DNA of 46,245 nt, taken from contig JALOBC010000021.1 in the NCBI GenBank assembly GCA_023228465.1, forward strand, positions 1 through 46,245. The letters run 5' to 3'. Below are positions 27,563 through 35,868 of the stretch, one piece after another. How positions within the stretch are numbered: the stretch's first letter is position 1; every line of letters begins with the position of its first letter. The position numbers and the translations under genes were made by a program. Source of the stretch: Dokdonella sp. (GTDB lineage Bacteria; Pseudomonadota; Gammaproteobacteria; Xanthomonadales; Rhodanobacteraceae). Under the pieces are notes generated by a model that saw only the letters and a program-made list of their open reading frames with translations, ran no database searches and had not been told where the DNA came from.

Positions 27563-28024
27563 ATGCGCACGATATCCAGCCTTGCCCTGACCCTCCTCAT
27601 CGCCGCCGGCACCGCCGGTGCGCAATCCGCGCCCACGCTCGAAGAGCGCATGTCGCAGTCGGAATTCCAGGCCGCCGGGCTGGAAAAGCTGTCGCCGGCC
27701 GAGCTCGCCCAGCTCAATGCCTGGCTGGCCGCGCACGGCGAAACCCAGGTCACCGGCAGGGGCGGCAAGCCGCTGTTCTACCCGGATTCCGACGCCCGCA
27801 CGACGGTCAAGGCGAACATCCAGGGCGACTTCACCGGCTGGCTCGGCCACACCATCTTCCGCCTCGACAACGGCCAGGAGTGGCAGCAGGTGGAAACCAG
27901 CAGCCGCCACGACGCGGGCCTGTTCCACAACCCCGCGGTCGAAATCAAGCCGATGTCCTTCGGCAGCTGGCTGATGGTCGTCAAGGGCTGCGGCTGCAGC
28001 CTGCGCGTCAAGCGCATCAAGTAG
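27563..28024 (+). CDS. Hypothetical exported protein, 153 aa
   Basis: A small protein with a signal peptide (residues 1-20, ending GTAGAQ). A helical part (RMSQSEFQAAGLEKLSPAE) precedes a beta-type domain with GHTIFRLDNGQEWQQVETS and a C-terminal SWLMVVKGCGCSLRVKRIK. The segment 'IFRLDNGQEWQQ' is common in small secreted proteins of this order, but no function is known to me. Its stop codon TAG is part of the GTAG that heads the following REP-like hairpin. It is probably transcribed alone. Confidence 0.78.
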   Translation: MRTISSLALTLLIAAGTAGAQSAPTLEERMSQSEFQAAGLEKLSPAELAQLNAWLAAHGETQVTGRGGKPLFYPDSDARTTVKANIQGDFTGWLGHTIFRLDNGQEWQQVETSSRHDAGLFHNPAVEIKPMSFGSWLMVVKGCGCSLRVKRIK

Positions 28025-28052
28025 GGTCGCAGGTCGCGGCTACGCCTGCGAC
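28021..28052 (+). repeat. GTAG-headed REP-like hairpin
   Basis: A GTAG tetranucleotide is followed by the inverted repeat GTCGCAGG-N11-CCTGCGAC. GTAG-headed palindromes are the typical REP form in Xanthomonas and Stenotrophomonas relatives. It overlaps the stop codon of the upstream gene and may act as a transcription end or mRNA-stabilising hairpin. Confidence 0.5.
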
Positions 28053-28422
28053 GCACGGCGCGCATCGAAGTCCAATCGCTCGCGGCCACGCCAGCGGCGC
28101 GCGACGCGCATCGAAGGCGTGTCGGTCGCCACGACACCCATGATGCAGCATGCACCGCACGAACATCGCAGACCCAGCGCGAGCAGGAAACCCGGCCGCC
28201 AACCCCTTGCGGACCGATCCCTGGGCAGGATTGGAGTGCTCATAAGGCACGGATTCTACGCTACCGGCCTTCGCGGTTGCGGCCCTTCGCCACGGAGGCC
28301 TGCGGTCATGGCAGCCTCACGCTGCTGCATACACACGCGCCCGTTGGCGCCGCTACTCTAAGGGGCATCAAGTCCGGCGCTCTGTCGTATATTTCCGCGC
28401 TGGCTCCACTGCACGTCCGCCC
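28025..28422. other. Intergenic region before the TfpX-like gene
   Basis: This roughly 400 bp stretch holds the GTAG REP-like hairpin at its left end. It also has two partial direct copies of GCGCATCGAAG near 28061 and 28108, and a sequence resembling a sigma-54 promoter but with a faulty -12 element near 28245. I see no convincing gene. Confidence 0.5.
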
Positions 28423-29163
28423 ATGTCCCGCTGGAAAGCCGCTGCCATCCACGCCTCCATCAGTGCCGCCATTGGCGTGCTGGCGGCGCTCCTGATCTTC
28501 GGCCTGTGGTACCCGCCACCCTATGCCCAAGCCACCGGCGCGCCGGAACTGGTGATGCTGCTACTGGGCGTGGACCTGACCCTTGGCCCGCTGCTGACCC
28601 TGGTGGTCTTCAAGGCCGGCAAGAAGGGTATGGCGTTTGACCTGGCGGTGATCGGTACCCTGCAGGCATGTGCGCTGGTCTATGGCCTGCACGTGGTAGC
28701 CGTAGCGCGGCCCGTGTACATCGTGGGGGCGGTGGACCGGTTCGTGCTGGTGACGGCAAATGAACTGGATCCCGAGGATCTGGCCCAAGCCCAATCCGGA
28801 TTCCGCAAGCTCCCGTGGAGCGGGCCACGTATCGTCGGGACGAAACTCCCTACCAACGGGAAGGAGCAGGCCGACCTGTTGTTCTCCGCTCTCGCCGGCA
28901 AGGACGTCGAAAAGTTTCCAAAATACTACGTGCCCTACGCGCAGGTGGCAGCGGGGATGCTGGCGAAGGCCCGGACCGTGCAAGACGTCGATGGCAGCCA
29001 TCCGGAAAACGCGCCGGCTCTGCTTACCTGGCTCAAAGAACACAGCGTCCAGCCCGCCGCCATCCGTGTCCTGCCACTGCTTGCGCCGCACGGCGATTTC
29101 GCCATCGTCCTGGATGCCGCCGATGGCGCCGTCCTGGATGTACTCGCGATGGATCTTTGGTAG
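28423..29163 (+). CDS. TfpX/TfpZ family type IV pilin accessory protein
   Basis: A 246-residue inner-membrane protein of the TfpX/TfpZ family, whose Pseudomonas members are encoded beside pilA and support pilin assembly or surface piliation. The N-terminal half has three to four membrane helices: IHASISAAIGVLAALLIFGLW, then LVMLLLGVDLTLGPLLTLVVF (each quoted in part, family-like GVDLTLGPLLTL), and FDLAVIGTLQACALVYGLHVV. The motif ARPVYIVGAVDRF follows. The second half is a soluble, probably periplasmic domain. The pilin genes begin 430 bp downstream on the same strand behind their own promoter. The start MSRWKA matches the usual family N-terminus. Confidence 0.9.
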   Translation: MSRWKAAAIHASISAAIGVLAALLIFGLWYPPPYAQATGAPELVMLLLGVDLTLGPLLTLVVFKAGKKGMAFDLAVIGTLQACALVYGLHVVAVARPVYIVGAVDRFVLVTANELDPEDLAQAQSGFRKLPWSGPRIVGTKLPTNGKEQADLLFSALAGKDVEKFPKYYVPYAQVAAGMLAKARTVQDVDGSHPENAPALLTWLKEHSVQPAAIRVLPLLAPHGDFAIVLDAADGAVLDVLAMDLW

Positions 29164-29356
29164 CACGCGAGCTGGGGGGGGGCTGACAACACGTGAACCA
29201 AGCAATCCAAGCCTCCGTCACGCTTCGAACCTGATTCGCGCCTGCGCCTGGGAAGCAGCACCTACGGAACCTTTACCGCTGGCGCGCCGCGCTCGCCGAA
29301 TCGGGCCTGACGTGCGACAGACGACACGCGTGTACGGGCTGGTCGGCAGCCGTTAC

Positions 29357-29373
29357 TTGTCACTTCCTGACAA
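29357..29373. promoter_or_regulatory. Inverted repeat, candidate PilR/enhancer site
   Basis: TTGTCA-N5-TGACAA is a perfect inverted repeat about 95 bp upstream of the sigma-54 -24 element. PilR sites in Pseudomonas contain TGTC boxes at a comparable distance from the pilA promoter, so this is a reasonable enhancer candidate. More TGTC/GACA boxes lie just upstream, near 29311-29330. Confidence 0.5.
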
Positions 29374-29466
29374 TTCTCGCACCAGTTTGCGTCCTTCCTG
29401 AGACGTGTGTCGCACCACCGAATCAAGACGACGCCGAAAGCGTGACGCCGAGCACTCTGGAGTGGT

Positions 29467-29482
29467 TGGCACGGATTCTGCT
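29467..29482 (+). promoter_or_regulatory. Sigma-54 (RpoN) promoter of the pilin gene
   Basis: TGGCACGGATTCTGCT matches the RpoN consensus TGGCACG-N4-TTGCW with the GG and GC pairs at the required spacing; one of the two T residues before GC is C. It lies 110 bp before the first pilin start. pilA is RpoN-dependent in Pseudomonas and Xanthomonas. Confidence 0.8.
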
Positions 29483-29592
29483 ACTGTCTTAGCGCGAGCC
29501 GTCGGTTGTCTGGAAACCAGCGATCGCGGAAGCGGGCCCGCCTCGCAAGGTCGGCGGCTCTGGTATGACTACACCAAAAGGGGATACAACCC

Positions 29593-30126
29593 ATGAACAT
29601 GAAGAAGACCCAAGGCTTTACCCTGATCGAACTGATGATCGTCATCGCGATCATCGCCATCCTGGCCGCCATCGCGCTGCCGGCTTACCAGGACTACACC
29701 GTCCGCTCGAAGGTCTCGGAAGGCCTGGTCGGTGCCAGCGCCGCCAAGGTGACCGTGGTCGAGGGCTTCCAGAGCGGCGGCATGACCGGCGTTGCCGCGG
29801 TCGCTACAGAATACGCGGCCGGCAACACATCGACCAGCTCCAAGTACGTCAAGGAAATCAACATCGACGGCGATACGGGGATGATCACCGCGGTCTATCA
29901 GGCCACTGACGAAAACGGCCTGCCGAGCGGCGTCGACGACCAGACCATCACCTTCTCGCCGTATGCGATGGCCACGGGCTCGCCCGTTGCGCTCGATGCC
30001 ACCGCAACAGGCTCGATCGATTGGGGCTGCAGCTCCGCCACGCACAAGACCGCGGATGATCGCGGGCTCACTCCCCTGACCGCAGGAACCCTGCTCGCCA
30101 AGTACGCTCCGGCCGAGTGCCGCTGA
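29593..30126 (+). CDS. pilA: Type IV pilin, PilA-like (first copy)
   Basis: A 177-residue major-pilin-type protein. A short basic leader MNMKKTQG precedes the processing site [19 protein letters not shown], with Glu5 of the mature protein present. The hydrophobic alpha1 helix continues into [17 protein letters not shown]. The globular part ends with a Cys pair (WGCSS and PAECR) that would close the D-loop. It would be cleaved and N-methylated by PilD and polymerised into pili. The start has AAAAGGGG upstream. Transcription should come from the sigma-54 promoter and end at the terminator at 30168. Ser/Thr-rich stretches (GNTSTSSKY) are possible glycosylation sites, which is inference. Confidence 0.95.
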   Translation: MNMKKTQGFTLIELMIVIAIIAILAAIALPAYQDYTVRSKVSEGLVGASAAKVTVVEGFQSGGMTGVAAVATEYAAGNTSTSSKYVKEINIDGDTGMITAVYQATDENGLPSGVDDQTITFSPYAMATGSPVALDATATGSIDWGCSSATHKTADDRGLTPLTAGTLLAKYAPAECR

Positions 30127-30168
30127 GCCAAGCCGTGCTGGCTCTCGGAGCCGTGGCGGTGTGATCCG
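30096..30168 (+). terminator. Rho-independent terminator after first pilin gene (span 30168-30196)
   Basis: The element spans 30168-30196; the end value entered in this record is a digit slip and 30196 should be used. GGAAGCCCCG-N5-CGGGGCTTCC makes a perfect 10 bp stem followed by TTTTAT. It lies about 40 bp after the first pilin stop and 68 bp before the second pilin start, so the second pilin is expected to be expressed at a lower level or from its own promoter. Confidence 0.85.
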
Positions 30169-30263
30169 GAAGCCCCGCCCCGCGGGGCTTCCTTTTATCC
30201 GCGGGACGGAAATCCATGAAGCGTGATCGTTTCGTCGCCGTGGGTCCGGAAAGGGGGAATCGC

Positions 30264-30785
30264 ATGAACGCACCGCGGGGCTTCACGCTGATCGAACTGA
30301 TGATCGTGATCGCGATCATCGCCATCCTTGCTGCGATTGCCGTTCCGGCCTATCAGGACTATGTGGTGCGTGCCAAGCTGATCGAGGGCTTCAGCGGCGC
30401 GATGGGCGTGAAGGCCGAGATCGGCAGCGCCTACATGAGTGGCGGCAGTGCCCGTGTCGCCGTCGTCGCCGAACAGTACCAGCCCGCCAACACCAGTACG
30501 CGCACCAAGTACGTCAAGCACATCGAAGTCTCAGACGCAGGCGTGATCACCGCGGTGATCGCCGCAAACGCCGCCAACGGCCTGCCGTCCGGCCTCGATG
30601 GCCAGACCTTCACGCTCACCCCCCAGGTGTCGACGAGCAGCGGGTTTGTCGCGCTCGCTGCGGAGGCCAATGGTCGCATGGACTGGGCCTGCGCCTCGAG
30701 CAGCCACGTGGTCGCAGAAGCGCGCGCCATGCTCTATACGGAAGGGACGCTCCCGGGCAAATACCTGCCGGCGGAGTGCCGTTGA
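30264..30785 (+). CDS. Type IV pilin, PilA-like (second copy)
   Basis: A 173-residue paralogue of the preceding pilin. The leader is [24 protein letters not shown] with the processing site and Glu5 conserved, then [17 protein letters not shown]. The two pilins share NTST..KYVK, GLPSG, a D-loop Cys pair (WACAS and PAECR) and the same last five residues. The start at 30264 gives a normal short leader and has AAGGGGG upstream; an earlier ATG at 30216 would give an unusually long one. It lies beyond a strong terminator, so it may be a minor or alternative pilin. The membrane glycosyltransferase-like gene follows after 52 bp. Confidence 0.92.
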   Translation: MNAPRGFTLIELMIVIAIIAILAAIAVPAYQDYVVRAKLIEGFSGAMGVKAEIGSAYMSGGSARVAVVAEQYQPANTSTRTKYVKHIEVSDAGVITAVIAANAANGLPSGLDGQTFTLTPQVSTSSGFVALAAEANGRMDWACASSSHVVAEARAMLYTEGTLPGKYLPAECR

Positions 30786-30837
30786 AGACGTTTCGGCTGC
30801 GCCGACGCGGCATCAAGCGCTCCCGCGCCGCCTGCCG

Positions 30838-32754
30838 GTGAACATCCGCGCGCTGCGCTCCCGCGCCACCTTGTTGATGGCCGCCGCGCTCGTCTTGACC
30901 TGCCTGGTCTATTGGCCGGGGCTCGGGGGCGGCTGGTTCTTCGACGATTATCCGAACATCGTCGACAATGCGGACGTCCAGCCCGAACGGCTCGGCGCCC
31001 GGGAACTCCTCCAGGCGGCGCGTTCCTCGCCGGCCAGCGCGCTCAAGCGTCCGCTGGCGTCGTTGAGCTTCGTGGCCAGCCATGCGATGAGCGGGCTTGA
31101 CCCGTTCGGCTGGAAGCTCGCCAACCTCGTCATCCACCTCTGCAACGGCGTCTTGCTGTTCGTCTTCGCGCGCGTCCTGTTCGCGGCACTTGACGAGCAG
31201 GGGCGACCGATTCCGCGCGCCGGGATCACCGCCGCGCTGATAGCCGGCGGGTGGCTGCTCCTGCCGATCAACCTCACCGCCGTGCTACTGGTGGTCCAGC
31301 GCATGGAGAGCCTTGCCAACGTGTTCGTCGTCGCGGGGCTTGCCGGCTATGTACAGGCGCGTCGCAAGCAACTGCTCGCCCGATCCGGCAGCGCGCTTGC
31401 ATGGGGCGCGGCGAGCCTCGTCGTGCCGACCGCTGTCGGCGCGCTGGTGAAGGAATCGGCCGTCCTGCTGCCGCTTTATGCATTTCTCGTCGAGTGCATC
31501 GTTTTCCGCTTCCGGTCGAATCGGGCACGTTCCGGTCCGGACCGCTCCGTCGTGACGCTGTTCGTCGTGCTGCTGGCGCTGCCGGCAACAGCCGGGCTTG
31601 CCTGGATCCTGCCCCGCATCGCTACGGCCGCGGCCTGGAGCGCACGGGACTTCACGATGTGGACACGTCTCCTGAGCGAGGCGCGGATCATCATCGACTA
31701 CATCGGCTGGATCCTGCTTCCCTTACCGCAATGGCTGTCCTTCTACCATGACCATTTCCGCACCTCGACCGGGCTGTTGACCCCCTGGACGACGCTGGCT
31801 TCGCTCGCTGCCCTCATCGGCTTGGTCGCCGCTGCATGCGCACTGCGCCGGCGCTACCCATTGGTCAGCCTCGGAATCGCGCTGTATCTCACTGCCCATG
31901 TGCTGACGGGCACGATCCTGCCGCTGGAGCTCATCTATGAGCACCGCAACTATTTCGCGAGCTTTGGGGTGCTGCTGGCCGTGGTGCCGATCTTGAGCAC
32001 GGCGCGTTACCCGTTCGCGCTCGCCCGCCATGCCACGCTGGCACTGCTGCTGGCGTGGTGGGCCGCATCGACGCTGATCACCGCCTACGCATGGGGCGAT
32101 CCGCTTCGGCTGGCCGTCGACCTCGCCGCACGAGCGCCCGATTCGCCGCGCGCGCAGTTCGGCCTCGGACGTGAACTGGTCACGAAAGGCGGCTACGACC
32201 CCAATTCGCCCTTCACCAAGCATGCTTATGCGCCGTTGCTGCGCGCGTCCTCGATGCCCGGTTCCTCGATTTTGCCCGAGCAGATGCTGATCCTGATGAA
32301 CAGCCTCATGCACCGCCCTGTGGATGAGCGCTGGTGGGAGGCCCTGATCGTCAAGCTGCGCCACCGCGCCCCCGGGGCGGAAAATGTGAGTGCTCTGGGT
32401 GCCCTGACCCGCTGCGCCAGCAACGGTGACTGCGTGCTGCCAGCGGCGCGCATGCAGGCCGCGCTGGATGGCGCACTTGACCACAACCGGCGCGATCCGC
32501 GCCTCCTCACCATCGCCGCCGACTACGCCTGGAGTGTCAGCGGTGATCGTCAGGAGGCGCGTCGCCTGGCCGCTGCCGCAGTAGCGGCCAGGCCAGGCGA
32601 CGCGGACTACCGCATCACGCTCGCGCGGATGGACTTCGTACTGGGACGGTTCGACCAGGTGCGCCAGCAGCTGGCTGCCCTGGAAGGAATGCGGACCACG
32701 GCCCGCCAGGATGCGTCCATCGCCGAAGTGCGCAGCAAGCTGCCCGCGCTCTAG
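30838..32754 (+). CDS. GT-C-like multi-spanning membrane protein with TPR-like C-terminus
   Basis: A 638-residue inner-membrane protein. After the first helix comes WFFDDYPNIVDN with Asp36-Asp37 in the first periplasmic loop, the usual acidic motif of GT-C and TMTC-type glycosyltransferases using polyprenyl-phosphate sugars. About ten more helices follow. A soluble end has TPR-like helices (RRLAAAAVAARPGDADYR, LARMDFVLGRFDQV). The start is a GTG at 30838; its ribosome binding site is weak. Position directly behind the pilins mirrors tfpO/tfpW in Pseudomonas, whose products glycosylate pilin. By analogy this may be the pilin glycosyltransferase or oligosaccharyltransferase. Sequence relation to TfpW was not tested. 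Confidence 0.75.
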   Translation: MNIRALRSRATLLMAAALVLTCLVYWPGLGGGWFFDDYPNIVDNADVQPERLGARELLQAARSSPASALKRPLASLSFVASHAMSGLDPFGWKLANLVIHLCNGVLLFVFARVLFAALDEQGRPIPRAGITAALIAGGWLLLPINLTAVLLVVQRMESLANVFVVAGLAGYVQARRKQLLARSGSALAWGAASLVVPTAVGALVKESAVLLPLYAFLVECIVFRFRSNRARSGPDRSVVTLFVVLLALPATAGLAWILPRIATAAAWSARDFTMWTRLLSEARIIIDYIGWILLPLPQWLSFYHDHFRTSTGLLTPWTTLASLAALIGLVAAACALRRRYPLVSLGIALYLTAHVLTGTILPLELIYEHRNYFASFGVLLAVVPILSTARYPFALARHATLALLLAWWAASTLITAYAWGDPLRLAVDLAARAPDSPRAQFGLGRELVTKGGYDPNSPFTKHAYAPLLRASSMPGSSILPEQMLILMNSLMHRPVDERWWEALIVKLRHRAPGAENVSALGALTRCASNGDCVLPAARMQAALDGALDHNRRDPRLLTIAADYAWSVSGDRQEARRLAAAAVAARPGDADYRITLARMDFVLGRFDQVRQQLAALEGMRTTARQDASIAEVRSKLPAL

Positions 32755-32823
32755 CCTCGCATGGGTGGGCGGGTTCGAATGCCCGGAATCCCAGCCGATT
32801 CCCGCTTCCAGCCTGGCGCGACG

Positions 32824-33753
32824 TCATTGGCGCGGCAAGCGTCGTTTCGCGCAGATGACGCGGATGGAAAGGTTCACCAGGAAGGCGAACACGTCGAAGC
32901 CGGACATGGCAATCCGCAGCGCAAGAGCAAGCTGCAACGCGTCCTGGGGAGCAAGCGCGGATGCACTGAGTCCAACGAATGCGGCCTCGCGTACCCCAAG
33001 GCCACCCGGAAGAACGACCACCGCGATGCCCACCACCACCGCCGTCGCATAGGCGCCGCAGATTACGAGCAGGGTCACGGAAGAAACCCCGGGCATCACC
33101 AGTACCGCGGTCGCCGCGACAAACACGCCAAGCCCGAGCCATTGCACGAACTGCAGGGCGATTGCCGCGCGAAGGTCGCTTGGCCTCAAGACGGGCAACG
33201 ACGCCGGAATGCTCCGGAAGCGCTTTCGCAGGAGCAATGACAGCCATTCCATCAGCCGCTGCACGATGATCGGGATCATGCGGTACCCAAGCAGCTGGGT
33301 GGCAACCAGCAGGGGCAGGATGGACGGAATCAGCGCCAGCGCATACGCGATCGCTCCTATTGCGAGCGCGGCGAGGACGGCTCCCAGCTGCTCGGCGAGC
33401 GTCGCAAGAACTACAACGCCAGGACCGACGCGACCGGCGTTGTCCGACACGCGTGCGAGCACGCCACCGATCATGATCGGAACGTACTTGCCAACCAGCA
33501 TCATCGCGACCTGGTGCAGGGATTGCGGGAACGAGAGACCCGGGCCCGACAACGCCCGCAGATAGCGGCTCCAGGCGAAGGACATTGCAGCCAGCGCGCA
33601 CCCTACCCCTGCCAATCCGATCGCGATCACCCCGGGCGCCCGCGACCATTCGATGGTTTGCTGTTCGTGCAAACGTGCAAGGGAAACGGCGCAGACCCCC
33701 ACGCCAAGAAGCATGATCGCCGAGCTGATCAGGCGAACTGCACGGACGCGCAC
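32824..33753 (-). CDS. Flippase-like / lysylphosphatidylglycerol-synthase-TM family protein
   Basis: A 309-residue membrane protein with seven to eight helices of the UPF0104/LPG_synthase_TM type. Family-like sequence includes LVGKYVPIMIGGVLARV and VLPGGLGVREAAFVG, the latter being the conserved PGGLGVRE loop. Members are often found in glycan or lipid-linked sugar clusters and are proposed to move lipid-linked substrates. It is convergent with the GT-C-like gene and heads toward it from the opposite strand. Upstream on its strand are the methyltransferase, GT4 and GT2 genes, so it is probably the last gene of that unit. Confidence 0.82.
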   Translation of the reverse strand: MRVRAVRLISSAIMLLGVGVCAVSLARLHEQQTIEWSRAPGVIAIGLAGVGCALAAMSFAWSRYLRALSGPGLSFPQSLHQVAMMLVGKYVPIMIGGVLARVSDNAGRVGPGVVVLATLAEQLGAVLAALAIGAIAYALALIPSILPLLVATQLLGYRMIPIIVQRLMEWLSLLLRKRFRSIPASLPVLRPSDLRAAIALQFVQWLGLGVFVAATAVLVMPGVSSVTLLVICGAYATAVVVGIAVVVLPGGLGVREAAFVGLSASALAPQDALQLALALRIAMSGFDVFAFLVNLSIRVICAKRRLPRQ

Positions 33754-33849
33754 CCGCTCACTCCTCCCGCGCCCGCGTACACGACTTGAAATTTTGCTTC
33801 ACCCACCGGCTGTGCCTCGGGCAACGGCGATGCAAGTAGAAATTTCCGG

Positions 33850-34632
33850 TCATCGCGGTCGCAGTACGTACACGAGGGTTGGCGTCAAGAAGCGCATCGC
33901 CTCAAGCAATGCCCTCGGGACAAGGCGGAGCAATCGGGCCGCGTGGTGTTTGTCTGCTTCGAGTTCCAGTGTGAGATGGAGCGCGTCGACGCATCGGTTC
34001 CTGAAGTCGAATCCGGCTTCTGCGAGCATCCGCTCCAACTGTCCGCAACTTAGCGGTTCACAATCATATTCCCGACCCCTCCCCCACAAGCGGAGATAAG
34101 GCGACCGGCATCTCTTAGGAAGCCAACTGAGAAACGCGAGGCGGTAATGTGGCTCGACAAGTTGCCAGCGATTTGGAACCGCCAAGTACGCGACCCCATC
34201 GGGTTTCAGCACACGCCGCACTTCCGAAAGATGATGCTCCTGCGATCGCGCCTCACCCACGTGCTCGATGACGTGGTTGGTGACAACTACGTCGAACATC
34301 GCATCATCGTAGGGAAGGTGAGTCCCATCCACCTTCTGGAACCGGTAACCGTCACGGGCCACACGGTTGTCTGCAACATCTACGGCGCAAACATCTACGA
34401 TCAGGTGAGGATGTGAGCCAAAGTGCCTGGCGATGCCGCCTGATCCCGTGCCTACCTCCAGAAGCGTAATCGGGCGCGCAATACGATCGAGTCCCAGCAC
34501 ACGTTCGATCTTCAATGCCTTCGCATGGCGCGAGGGAAGATCCAGAATCGCGTGGGGCTTTCGATGAATGGCTGGCTGATCGTCCAATGAGGGATCCGCT
34601 GCCCTCGCTAGTCGAGGATTTAGGAAGAACAC
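33850..34632 (-). CDS. Class I SAM-dependent methyltransferase
   Basis: A roughly 260-residue Methyltransf_11-type enzyme. Motif I is LLEVGTGSGGIARHFG. An acidic residue for SAM ribose follows in DVCAVDVAD. FDVVVTNHVIEHVGE is motif post-II/III, and LKPDGVAYLAVPN follows. In a sugar cluster it probably methylates a sugar or lipid-linked intermediate. I chose a GTG at 34632, which overlaps the end of the upstream GT4 gene by 13 bases. An ATG at 34734 would overlap it by over 110 bases and add Arg-rich shadow sequence. GC content is lower than in core genes, as for its GT4 neighbour, suggesting acquired DNA. Confidence 0.85.
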   Translation of the reverse strand: MFFLNPRLARAADPSLDDQPAIHRKPHAILDLPSRHAKALKIERVLGLDRIARPITLLEVGTGSGGIARHFGSHPHLIVDVCAVDVADNRVARDGYRFQKVDGTHLPYDDAMFDVVVTNHVIEHVGEARSQEHHLSEVRRVLKPDGVAYLAVPNRWQLVEPHYRLAFLSWLPKRCRSPYLRLWGRGREYDCEPLSCGQLERMLAEAGFDFRNRCVDALHLTLELEADKHHAARLLRLVPRALLEAMRFLTPTLVYVLRPR

Positions 34633-35816
34633 TCGCCGCCCGACTCTTGCGTCCAGCCTGCAAGCCTCGAAACGGCAAGATTCAGGCGCACGCCGATATT
34701 GTCCCATGAAAACTGACGTGCGAAGCGAATACACCCGGCTCGAAGGTGGCCATCGGGGTCATGGATAGCGAGTGTCCGCAGCACCGCCACCGCCATTTCT
34801 CTGTAGTTGCCAGGTTCGATCAGAAGTCCCGAAACGCCCTCGCCGACTGCGTCCGGAACACCCCCGACCGCGAAAGCAACCGTGGGCACGCCGGCGCTCG
34901 CCGCCTCCAGTGCGACGATACCGAACCCTTCGATGTCGCCGCGGACCTGCTGCACGGGGAAGACATGCACCTGGCTGGCCCGGAATGCTGCCCAGACCAC
35001 GTCGTCCGACACCTTGCCAAGCAACAGGATGTTCCCTTCCATCCCGAGCTCGGCAGCCAGCTTCCGCACATCCTCCGAAACGTTGCCGGCGCTGGCATGC
35101 AGTGCATCGCGGGGCTCACCTCCGGCAACGACCAGCACGATGTCGGGCTGCTTCGCAACGATGAGCGGAAGGCAATGACGGACGAACTCGACAAGTCCCT
35201 TCCGCCGGGTAAGGCGACCAACCGAAAGCAGGATCGGTCTGTCTCCGAGCCTATAGTTTTCCCGAAAATTACCGGGAGCCGAATCATTGTCCGTTCGGGA
35301 ATCGACGCCTGGGTGGACGATTTCCATGACATCTGCGGCCAGTCCTTTGTCGATCGCGAGCGCGTGCGTAAAGCGGCTGATCGGCAAGTATCCATCGCAG
35401 GCGCGGATCGCCGGCAGCCAAAATCGCTGGTACCAGAAATTCGGCACGGCAAGGTCAAGTCCATAGAGGAACACCAACGCACGCACACCTGTCCACCTGG
35501 CCACAATCCAGGCGACCGGCGCCATGAGGCCACTCCCTGCGATAACGACATCTGGACGCTGCCGCCGTACTAAGCGAAGGCTCGTCCACAACGCGCGGAT
35601 CAGGAATCCAGGAACGCTTCCCAGCCGGACGGAAGCAACGACTGCATTGTCAGGGAGAAATGCATCGCACCCTGCAGGTCCACATACGGAAATATCGTAC
35701 TGTCGAGAGAGCTGCGTGACAACATGCTGATTAAAGCGCTCCATTCCCCCCACAAGTGGCGGAAGATTGCGAGTTATCAGCAGCACGTTGCGGCGAGCGG
35801 GTATTACGGTGATCAT
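34620..35816 (-). CDS. Glycosyltransferase family 4
   Basis: A 398-residue GT-B enzyme. The N-terminal domain begins NVLLITRNLPPLVGGMERF with the usual Gly-Gly loop. The C-terminal donor-binding domain has RPILLSVGRLTRRKGLVEFV, then VFPVQQVRGDIEGFGIVALEAASAGVP quoted in parts (EGFGIVALEAASAG, the E-x7-E region). It transfers a nucleotide-activated sugar to a lipid-linked or soluble acceptor in the cytoplasm. The start at 35816 is preferred over upstream codons because it sits directly before the first beta strand. It lies 52 bp after the GT2 gene and overlaps the methyltransferase gene, so the three form one unit. Confidence 0.9.
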   Translation of the reverse strand: MITVIPARRNVLLITRNLPPLVGGMERFNQHVVTQLSRQYDISVCGPAGCDAFLPDNAVVASVRLGSVPGFLIRALWTSLRLVRRQRPDVVIAGSGLMAPVAWIVARWTGVRALVFLYGLDLAVPNFWYQRFWLPAIRACDGYLPISRFTHALAIDKGLAADVMEIVHPGVDSRTDNDSAPGNFRENYRLGDRPILLSVGRLTRRKGLVEFVRHCLPLIVAKQPDIVLVVAGGEPRDALHASAGNVSEDVRKLAAELGMEGNILLLGKVSDDVVWAAFRASQVHVFPVQQVRGDIEGFGIVALEAASAGVPTVAFAVGGVPDAVGEGVSGLLIEPGNYREMAVAVLRTLAIHDPDGHLRAGCIRFARQFSWDNIGVRLNLAVSRLAGWTQESGGECSS

Positions 35817-35868
35817 ATATGCTATGACGAGGGTCACGCAACGATACAGACACAATACTTGAAAGCCA

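Larger units (their letters stand above)
29164..29592. other. Regulatory region upstream of the first pilin gene
   Basis: This 429 bp non-coding stretch carries a good sigma-54 promoter at 29467-29482, an inverted repeat at 29357-29373, and further TGTC/GACA boxes near 29311-29330. I see no gene in it. Confidence 0.6.

Noticed and set aside
28245-28262. Sigma-54-like sequence AGGCACGGATTCTACGCT before the TfpX-like gene
   Set aside because: The -24 part matches the pilin promoter, but the -12 GC is replaced by AC at the required spacing, and RpoN promoters do not tolerate that. The similarity to the real promoter at 29467 may reflect a decayed copy.
32762-32795. tRNA-like T-arm GGCGGGTTCGAATGCCCGG
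   Set aside because: No acceptor stem, anticodon arm or CCA end can be fitted around it. It lies just past the end of the GT-C-like gene.
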